Positions 1-4,458 of a DNA stretch of 5,411 nucleotides are shown here, piece by piece. A program made the translations under genes and the position numbers. Origin of the DNA: Actinomycetes bacterium (GTDB lineage: Bacteria > Actinomycetota > Actinomycetes > Propionibacteriales > Propionibacteriaceae); NCBI GenBank assembly GCA_023387135.1, contig JAEWIK010000384.1, positions 1 to 5,411 on the forward strand. The letters run 5' to 3'. Under the pieces are notes generated by a model, which did not search any database, had not been told where the DNA came from, and saw nothing but the letters and a program-made list of their open reading frames with translations. The stretch's first letter is position 1, and each line of letters starts with the position of its first letter.

Positions 1-1542
1 GAACAGCAGCACGATGACGATGACCATGACCACGCTGGAGTACCAGGTCGCGTAGCCCGGCCAGCGTCCGAGCGGCAGCACCGCCTGCACGAGCATGGTG
101 GTCGCGCTCAACAGGGCGACGACGCCGATCGCCGACGCCCGCGGGATCGGGTTCTTGTCGATGTCGCGCAGCGCCAGCCAGGTCGCCACGACAGCCACCG
201 CCTGGGCCGCGAACACCGGCCACGCCATCGTCACCTGGTCCAGGGTCGTCCAGCCGAGCACGAAGTGCAGGCCGATGAGCAGGGAGATGAGTCCCGCGAG
301 CGTGCCGCCCCTGATGGAGGCGAGCGCCGGGTACTGCCCGTCCCCGGGCACGGTGTGCTTGCGGGCGGCCGCCTCCTCCGCGGGCGCCAGCCAAACCAGC
401 TCGACGACCGTCCCCTTGCCGGGCTGCGACCGCAACTCGACCTTGCCGCCCACCGACTGCATGCGTTCGAGCACCGACAGCCGCAAGCCGAACCTGTCGG
501 ACGGGACGCTGGCAGGATCGAAGCCCACGCCGTCGTCGCTGACCACCACGCGGATGCCGGTCACCTTCGCCGCGGGGTCTCCGATGACGGCCCGCACGTG
601 CTTGGCCTCGGCGTGCCGCGCGATGTTCATCGCGGCCTCCCGGGCGGCCTGGCCGATGGCGCTGGCGACCGACGCCGGGACGGTGAGCGAGCTGTCCCTG
701 AACTCGACGCTGACCTTCGCGTCGGGCACCAGCGAGGTCACGACGTCCTCGACCAGCCAGGCGACGTGGTCGACCGTGACAGGCACCCTGTTCTCCGAGG
801 TCTGGCCGGCGGATTCGAGCTGGGCGATGGCGTGCTTGGCGAGCTCTGTCACCTTGGGATCGCGCTCGGTGCCGGTGAGCGCGGCGTTGACGAGGGTGGT
901 CATCACCTCGTCGTGCACGATGCTGTCGAGCCGGCGGCGTTCCTCCACCAGTGCCCGCTCGACGGCGGCGCGGGCCTGGCCTTGCCGCGAGGCGTCGAGG
1001 GTGGCGTTGAGCTGCCTGATCGAATCCGTCAGCAGCGAGATGCCGATGATGACGGCGCTCGGGTTGATGACGAGGACGAGCATGTCCTGCATGGCGGAGA
1101 CCAGCGGGATGCCCTGCCCCGACGGGGTGAGGCGCACCCACGCGAAGGCGGCGCCCGACAGGATCGCATACATGAAGCCCCACTGGGTGCCGATGACGAG
1201 CGCCGCCCACACGCTCGCCACCCCCAGGCACATCCACAGCCACGGGCTCCCGTCCGCCGGCTGGCTCGACTGCCAGCTCACCGGCCAGGTCAGCACCCCG
1301 GCGAGCACGAGCGCGCAGTAGAGCCGCGCCAGCCACACGACCGAGCGTCCGGCGACCGACCAGATGGTCATGAGGACGGTGACCACCACGATGCCGACGC
1401 CGAACAGGATCAACCACCAGCCCGACTGGTTCTGGAGCTGGTCGGCAGCCATGAAGGCGGCTGGGACGAGGCTGCCGAGGCAGAAGAGTGCCACGCCTCT
1501 GTGGACCCAGGCTGTCAGTTCGGGGGGTGTCGGGGTACTCAC
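1..1542 (-). CDS. Sensor histidine kinase with membrane segments on both sides of the kinase core (C-terminus cut by window edge)
   Basis: This gene runs off the left edge, and 514 codons are visible without a stop. The start is GTG at 1542, preceded by GAGGG (1554-1550) with a 7-nt gap. About six hydrophobic segments fill residues 17-172. A charged linker leads to the phosphoacceptor motif VHDEVMTTL, with His210 followed by Asp211, which resembles NarL-type (HisKA_3-like) kinases. The ATPase domain is complete: N-box REAAMNIARH with Asn306, G1 box DDGVGFD at 336-342, then GLRL near 352 and PGKGT near 374-378. The odd part is what follows. Residues 412-429, 437-457, 468-490 and 497-514 are again hydrophobic, so a second membrane domain lies behind the kinase core. 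By family knowledge the kinase autophosphorylates and signals to a LuxR-type response regulator. None is visible, but it could lie further left. The signal sensed is unknown. The gene begins 10 nt after the deaminase stop, so the two are probably co-transcribed. Confidence 0.9.
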   Translation of the reverse strand, partial: MSTPTPPELTAWVHRGVALFCLGSLVPAAFMAADQLQNQSGWWLILFGVGIVVVTVLMTIWSVAGRSVVWLARLYCALVLAGVLTWPVSWQSSQPADGSPWLWMCLGVASVWAALVIGTQWGFMYAILSGAAFAWVRLTPSGQGIPLVSAMQDMLVLVINPSAVIIGISLLTDSIRQLNATLDASRQGQARAAVERALVEERRRLDSIVHDEVMTTLVNAALTGTERDPKVTELAKHAIAQLESAGQTSENRVPVTVDHVAWLVEDVVTSLVPDAKVSVEFRDSSLTVPASVASAIGQAAREAAMNIARHAEAKHVRAVIGDPAAKVTGIRVVVSDDGVGFDPASVPSDRFGLRLSVLERMQSVGGKVELRSQPGKGTVVELVWLAPAEEAAARKHTVPGDGQYPALASIRGGTLAGLISLLIGLHFVLGWTTLDQVTMAWPVFAAQAVAVVATWLALRDIDKNPIPRASAIGVVALLSATTMLVQAVLPLGRWPGYATWYSSVVMVIVIVLLF

Positions 1543-1552
1543 GTGCGGTCCC

Positions 1553-2008
1553 TCACGCGCCCCAGTCCACGAGACCGTCGCGGTCGTGTTCGCCGCTCGG
1601 CCAGACCGCGCGGACGATCCCGGCGGCCGCCAGCGCCTTGCGGCAGCCCGGGCACGGCGGGTCGGTGATGTACGCGGTGGCGCCCTTGGTGTCGCGCGTG
1701 GAGAACAGCAGGGCGTTGACCTCGGCGTGGATGGCGATGCAGAAGCCGGGGGTGCCCGGCCTGTCGTAGTCGCCCAGCCCCGGGACCTGGTCGTAGGAGA
1801 GCCGGCCCCGCGGGCACGCGCCTTCGAGGCAGTCGGGACGGCCGGGAGCCGCCCCGTTGTAGCCGGTTGCGATGATCCGCTTGTCCATGACGAGGACGGC
1901 TCCGACGCGGCGCCTGGTGCACTTCGCGCGGGCGGCGACTGCCGACGCGATGCCGAGGAAGTAGTCGTCCCAACCCGGGACGGTGACCTCCTGGGGCTCG
2001 CTCGTCAT
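1553..2008 (-). CDS. dCMP deaminase-type zinc deaminase (cytidine/deoxycytidylate deaminase superfamily)
   Basis: This 151-aa cytosolic enzyme has the deaminase zinc signature: HAE at 94-96 (zinc His94, catalytic Glu96) and PCPGC at 118-122 (zinc Cys119 and Cys122). Upstream are the KCTRRRVGAVLV strand (29-40), GYNG at 49-52, and a cysteine-bearing loop (Cys60, Cys65, Cys90) typical of the dCMP deaminase branch. By family knowledge this branch converts dCMP to dUMP for thymidylate synthesis. The substrate here is inferred, and a ComEB-like or other nucleotide deaminase role is possible. The open frame extends upstream to 2104, but ATG 2008 is preferred. The extension is basic, unlike the family, and crosses a likely -10 box. 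No Shine-Dalgarno precedes ATG 2008, which fits a leaderless mRNA. The stop overlaps the ribosome site of the downstream kinase. The pairing of a nucleotide deaminase with a sensor kinase has no obvious functional link. Confidence 0.88.
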   Translation of the reverse strand: MTSEPQEVTVPGWDDYFLGIASAVAARAKCTRRRVGAVLVMDKRIIATGYNGAAPGRPDCLEGACPRGRLSYDQVPGLGDYDRPGTPGFCIAIHAEVNALLFSTRDTKGATAYITDPPCPGCRKALAAAGIVRAVWPSGEHDRDGLVDWGA

Positions 2009-2020
2009 GTGCTTACAGTA
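2009..2020 (-). promoter_or_regulatory. Possible -10 element for a leaderless deaminase transcript
   Basis: TACTGT (2020-2015 on the minus strand) fits the actinobacterial TAnnnT pattern and ends 6 nt before the deaminase ATG. Transcription would therefore start at or next to the start codon. The lack of any Shine-Dalgarno sequence supports this. No good -35 hexamer is visible 16-19 nt upstream (the best is CGGTTA), so the call is tentative. Confidence 0.35.
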
Positions 2021-2083
2021 ATGGGACGACGCCGCAATAACCGGGCGCTTGATGAATGGTGGTATTCGCGTCCCACGAGCGGC

Positions 2084-2102
2084 GCGGACACTGCTTGTCC
2101 GC
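2084..2102. repeat. 7-bp dyad upstream of the deaminase, possible operator
   Basis: The arms GCGGACA (2084-2090) and TGTCCGC (2096-2102) are perfect inverted copies around a 5-nt centre. The dyad lies 75-95 nt upstream of the deaminase start, between the importer terminator and the putative promoter. It could be an operator for the deaminase/kinase unit or a small hairpin. No regulator is encoded next to it. Confidence 0.4.
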
Positions 2103-2122
2103 ATGAATTCGCAAGCTCTGAC

Positions 2123-2161
2123 AAAACCTCGCGGGAGGCGGATTCCGCCCCGCCTCGCGCG
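2123..2161 (-). terminator. Intrinsic terminator of the importer operon
   Basis: On the minus strand GAGGCGG (2156-2150) pairs with CCGCCTC (2141-2135) around an 8-nt loop. The stem extends past one C/C mismatch by CGCG/CGCG (2161-2158 with 2133-2130). AGG and a run of four T (2126-2123) follow. It lies 25 nt after the lipoprotein stop. The T run is short, as is usual in GC-rich actinomycetes. It should separate the importer from the deaminase/kinase unit. Confidence 0.72.
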
Positions 2162-2180
2162 CCCGGCGAGAGATGCCGGG
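2162..2180 (-). terminator. Accessory hairpin directly before the terminator
   Basis: CCCGGC (2180-2175) and GCCGGG (2167-2162) form a 6-bp stem with a 7-nt loop, 6 nt after the lipoprotein stop codon and abutting the larger terminator stem. There is no T run of its own. It may assist termination or protect the mRNA 3' end. Its role is inferred from position only. Confidence 0.45.
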
Positions 2181-2185
2181 AGGGG

Positions 2186-3208
2186 TCAGCCGAGCACCTC
2201 GGGGGCCGTCGCCGCCGTGACGTCGGCAGGCTTCGTCAGCAGCCCGGCGTCGAGCATGAAGGTGCCCATCGCCTGCCACGCCGCCTGGTCGATCAGCCCG
2301 TCCGCCTTGCCCTGGGGGTTCACCATGATGGCCGCCGTCGCCTTCCAGGTCTGACGGGCGGCTTCGAGCGCGTCGCCCGTCAGGCCGGGCACCTGGGTAG
2401 CGGTGGCGGTCACCGCGCGCTCGGGATCGGCGACAGCGGTGTTGATGCCCGCCACCATGGCCCTGGCCACGCCTTTCACAGTGTCGGGGTACGCCGTCAG
2501 GAACTGCCTCGTGGTGATGAGGCTGGCGCCCACGAGCGGAGGTGTCCCTTGGGAGATCGGCAACGAGCGCACGGCGACGCCCGCGAGCTGGAACTGCACG
2601 TAGTCGTTGTTGACGAAGCCGACTATCGCGTCCACCTTGTCGGTGGTGAGCGCCGCCTGCTGGGTGTAGCCGATCTCGACGACCTGGACGTCCTGCTCGG
2701 TCAGCCCGGCGGTCCGCAGCGCCACCAGCAGCGCGAACCAGGAGGAGCCGAACCTGCCCGGCACCCCGATGCGCTTGCCCTTGAGGTCCGCGAGGGTGGC
2801 GATCGGGCCGGCGTCCCTGACGATGACGGCCACCGGGTACTGCTTGTAGTAGGTGGCGACCGACACCAGGTCGGAACCGGATTCGCGCGCCTGCAGCATC
2901 TCGTCGGCCCCCGCCAGCACGAAGTCCTCCTGCCCGGACGCGAGCGCCGTGAACAGTCCCTCCTGTGCGCCGTGGTGGCGGAGCGTCGCCGGCGTACCGG
3001 TGCCCGCGGCGAACAGTCCGTCCTCCTCGGCCACGTAGAACGGGGCGAACTGGACGTTGGGGATGTAGGAGAGCCCGATGCGGGCGGGCTGCGCGGGCGT
3101 GCCCGTCGCCGACGAGGGGGCCGGGGCCGAGCCCGGCGGCGCCGAGGGAGAACTGCAGGACGCCAGGGCCAGGGTCGCGGCCAGCAGGACGGGGAGCAGC
3201 CTTCGCAT
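2186..3208 (-). CDS. ribY: ABC importer substrate-binding lipoprotein, NMT1/ThiY-like, probably riboflavin-specific (RibY-type)
   Basis: This 340-aa lipoprotein should capture the substrate outside the membrane for the adjacent permease. The start at 3208 gives a lipoprotein signal peptide (MRRLLPVLLAATLALASC) with lipobox LASC and acylated Cys18. It also has a good Shine-Dalgarno, GGAAGG, 6 nt upstream. A longer frame to 3289 would destroy the signal. A Pro/Ser/Ala linker (19-41) precedes the NMT1/SsuA/ThiY-like fold. That fold shows RIGLSYIPNVQFAPFYVAEEDGLF at its start, the LASGQEDFVLAG segment (88-100) and DLKGKRIGVPGRFGSS (141-156). ThiY relatives bind pyrimidine precursors of thiamine, and other relatives bind sulfonates or nitrate. 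Riboflavin is inferred from the FMN riboswitch heading the operon, as in the RibXY systems described by comparative genomics. The gene starts 11 nt after the permease stop and is followed by a terminator, with no ATPase gene. Confidence 0.85.
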   Translation of the reverse strand: MRRLLPVLLAATLALASCSSPSAPPGSAPAPSSATGTPAQPARIGLSYIPNVQFAPFYVAEEDGLFAAGTGTPATLRHHGAQEGLFTALASGQEDFVLAGADEMLQARESGSDLVSVATYYKQYPVAVIVRDAGPIATLADLKGKRIGVPGRFGSSWFALLVALRTAGLTEQDVQVVEIGYTQQAALTTDKVDAIVGFVNNDYVQFQLAGVAVRSLPISQGTPPLVGASLITTRQFLTAYPDTVKGVARAMVAGINTAVADPERAVTATATQVPGLTGDALEAARQTWKATAAIMVNPQGKADGLIDQAAWQAMGTFMLDAGLLTKPADVTAATAPEVLG

Positions 3209-3219
3209 GGGTTTCCTTC

Positions 3220-3984
3220 CTAGGGGGTGAACCGGGAGTGACGCTCCCAGAAGTAGATGAGGCTGTAGATCGACGCGGCGACGATGCACAGCACGGCGAT
3301 GGTGGCGAACATGCCGGCGGTGTCGACTGCGTCACGCTGCACGGTGAGGACGGTGCCGAGCCCGCGTCCGCCCATGACCATCTCGCCGACGACCGCACCG
3401 GTCACCGACAGCGTGAACCCGTTGCGCAGCCCGGCGAGGACGGCGGGCCAGGCCAGCGGGAACTCGATGTCGAGCAGCAGGCGGACGGTGTCGGCGCCGT
3501 CCACGCGCGCGGCGCGGAGCACGTCGGGATCGACGTGGCGCAGGCCGAGCACCGCCGAGACGAGGATCGGGAAGAAGACCATGAGAGCGCACAGCAGGAC
3601 GACCGAGTAGAAGCCGTAGCTCACCCACAGCACGAGCAGCGGCGCGAGCGCGATGGCGGGGATCGCCTGGGTCGCACCGAGGAAAGGGTGGACGGCGGCG
3701 CGGAACCAGCGCGACCTGTGGATCGCCACCGAGAGCGGCAAGGCGACCCCGGCGCCGAGCAGGCAGCCGCCGAAGGCCTCGGCGAGGGTGAGCCCGAGGT
3801 ACGGCCACAGCTCCCCGCCGGCGAAGTCGGTGACCAGCCGGGACACGACGGCGCCTGGAGACGGCAGCAGGTACTGGGGAACAGAGCCGAGGCTGGTGGT
3901 CAGCCACCACCCGGCGAGCAGCACGACTGCCAGCAGCACGGGGGCGGTGACTGAGATGCCCCGCCAGGGCTGTCGCGGTGTCAT
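3220..3984 (-). CDS. ribX: ABC importer permease, ThiX/SsuC-like, probably riboflavin-specific (RibX-type)
   Basis: This 254-aa integral membrane protein has about six hydrophobic segments (roughly 12-31, 63-87, 97-121, 124-147, 178-200 and 225-247). Its cytoplasmic EAA loop, RAARVDGADTVRLLLDIEFPLAWPAVLAGLR (157-187), has the conserved Gly163 and Pro176 and is the docking site for an ATPase. The BPD_transp_1 fold and length match SsuC/TauC/ThiX permeases. The frame stays open to 4080, but that extension reads through the riboswitch, so ATG 3984 is chosen. It has GGAGG (3992-3988), though the spacing of 3 nt is short. It is first in the operon behind the FMN riboswitch, with the binding lipoprotein next. 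Flavin uptake is inferred from that leader. The sequence alone would allow other substrates. No partner ATPase is encoded in the window. Confidence 0.87.
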   Translation of the reverse strand: MTPRQPWRGISVTAPVLLAVVLLAGWWLTTSLGSVPQYLLPSPGAVVSRLVTDFAGGELWPYLGLTLAEAFGGCLLGAGVALPLSVAIHRSRWFRAAVHPFLGATQAIPAIALAPLLVLWVSYGFYSVVLLCALMVFFPILVSAVLGLRHVDPDVLRAARVDGADTVRLLLDIEFPLAWPAVLAGLRNGFTLSVTGAVVGEMVMGGRGLGTVLTVQRDAVDTAGMFATIAVLCIVAASIYSLIYFWERHSRFTP

Positions 3985-3987
3985 GAT

Positions 3988-4009
3988 CCTCCGGTCCGAC
4001 GTGGACCGG
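3988..4009 (-). promoter_or_regulatory. Ribosome-site sequestering hairpin (riboswitch expression platform)
   Basis: In the mRNA CCGGTCC (4009-4003) is perfectly complementary to GGACCGG (3997-3991) around a 5-nt loop. The last two G of the stem are the first two of the permease Shine-Dalgarno GGAGG (3992-3988), so folding would hinder ribosome access. An alternative pairing, CCGGG (4028-4024) with CCCGG (4010-4006), would break the hairpin. No T run follows, which favours control of translation over termination. Confidence 0.6.
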
Positions 4010-4053
4010 GGTGCGTGGAACATCCCGGACGCGCACGGCGCGGCCGAGAAGCC

Positions 4054-4179
4054 CGTGCTGCCTCCCATCCGGACTTTCACCGTCGGTGCTGGAGTTTCAC
4101 CAGCTCAACCGTCCCGCAGGTGCGGGCCGGGTCGCGGACTGTCACCGCCGGTTCGGAATTACACCGACCCCGGAGCACG
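4054..4179 (-). promoter_or_regulatory. FMN riboswitch (RFN element) controlling the importer operon
   Basis: The minus-strand RNA carries the RFN hallmarks in order. The closing helix P1 is CGTGCT (4179-4174) with AGCACG (4059-4054). GGTGTAATTCC (4166-4156) and ACCGGCGGTGACAGTCCGCG (4152-4133) follow. Next is a variable hairpin CCCGC/GCGGG around 4126-4113, then a GCTGG/CCAGC hairpin (4104-4088). Last is the highly conserved CCGACGGTGAAAGTCCGGAT (4086-4067), ending in GGGAG. This is close to the consensus. FMN binding is known to stabilise P1 and switch off riboflavin synthesis or transport genes. The aptamer ends 70 nt before the permease start, and a sequestering hairpin covers the ribosome site there. 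Confidence 0.96.
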
Positions 4180-4188
4180 TTCGGGGCA

Positions 4189-4216
4189 ACTGTAGCGCAG
4201 CGCCGGCGACGCTCAC
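4189..4216 (-). promoter_or_regulatory. Promoter of the riboswitch-importer transcript
   Basis: On the minus strand a -10 box TACAGT (4194-4189) fits TAnnnT. GTGAGC (4216-4211), sharing the central TGA of TTGACA, lies 16 nt upstream. Transcription would begin near 4182-4181, two or three bases before the first base pair of riboswitch helix P1, as expected for a riboswitch leader. The prediction is from pattern and position only. Confidence 0.55.
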
Positions 4217-4228
4217 GTCGAACCCCGA

Positions 4229-4286
4229 GTACCGGGATGCCCGGTTTCGCTGTCACGGTGACCCGGTTCACGGGCATGCCCGGTAC
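4229..4286. repeat. Nested inverted-repeat cluster in the divergent intergenic region
   Basis: Three short dyads sit in a row: ACCGGG/CCCGGT around ATG (4231-4245), GTCAC/GTGAC around one G (4252-4262), and the 12-bp palindrome CGGGCATGCCCG (4271-4282). The two outer dyads are also inverted copies of each other (4229-4243 against 4271-4286, one base unmatched), giving a near 15-bp stem. CCCGGT recurs at 4240, 4262 and 4279. The cluster starts 13 bp upstream of the importer -35 box and lies about 170 bp before ald. This suggests a shared operator, for example for an Lrp/AsnC-type regulator of ald, but no regulator gene is visible. Confidence 0.6.
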
Positions 4287-4291
4287 GACGT

Positions 4292-4329
4292 GGGCGATCC
4301 CGGCAGCCGCTGCGAGCGCCCGATCGCCC
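4292..4329. repeat. 8-bp inverted repeat upstream of ald
   Basis: GGGCGATC (4292-4299) and GATCGCCC (4322-4329) are perfect inverted copies separated by 22 nt. Inside is a smaller GCAG/CTGC dyad (4303-4313). It could be an operator or a hairpin in a long ald leader. No convincing -35/-10 pair for ald was found in 4287-4444. Confidence 0.35.
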
Positions 4330-4407
4330 CGCCTCCGTCCGCATTCGCCGGCTCAGTCCACATGGTGGGCGCACCGATGACAAGATGTGTGCGCAGTCAC
4401 TCACCCC

Positions 4408-4437
4408 GCGCGACGCACCGGCCACCAAGCGCGACGC
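4408..4437. repeat. 9-bp direct repeat just upstream of the ald ribosome site
   Basis: GCGCGACGC occurs at 4408-4416 and again at 4429-4437. The 21-bp period equals two helical turns, so one protein dimer or tandem sites could read both copies on one DNA face. In DNA this GC-rich, chance is a real alternative. Confidence 0.3.
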
Positions 4438-4458
4438 GCTACCTGGAAGGACCCGACG

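Noticed and set aside
95..1668. Long plus-strand open frames (95-1321 and 265-1668) opposite the kinase
   Set aside because: They have Arg/Ser/Ala-rich or His/Asp-rich content with no domain and no ribosome site. They mirror the third-base GC bias of the kinase gene, whose motifs are intact.
1553..2008. Deaminase as a RibD-type riboflavin biosynthesis enzyme, given the nearby FMN riboswitch
   Set aside because: The motif is PCPGC with a dCMP-deaminase-type N-terminal loop, not the RibD pattern, and there is no reductase domain. A terminator separates it from the flavin operon.
1364..3223. 619-codon plus-strand open frame across the deaminase and the lipoprotein gene
   Set aside because: It has low-complexity Gly/Arg/Asp composition, crosses two unrelated genes and their terminator, and has no recognisable domain.
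2013..3398. 461-codon minus-strand frame overlapping the lipoprotein gene
   Set aside because: It is a different frame from the recognised lipoprotein and runs through the terminator and the end of the permease. It is a GC-bias shadow.
2186..3984. Thiamine-precursor (ThiXY) assignment for the importer
   Set aside because: The protein family fits, but I recognise no TPP riboswitch in the leader, which instead holds a complete FMN aptamer. It is kept only as an alternative if binding tests fail.
3985..4080. Longer permease start at 4080
   Set aside because: It would begin inside the conserved GTGAAAGTCCGGATGGGAG strand of the riboswitch, and there is a Shine-Dalgarno immediately before ATG 3984.
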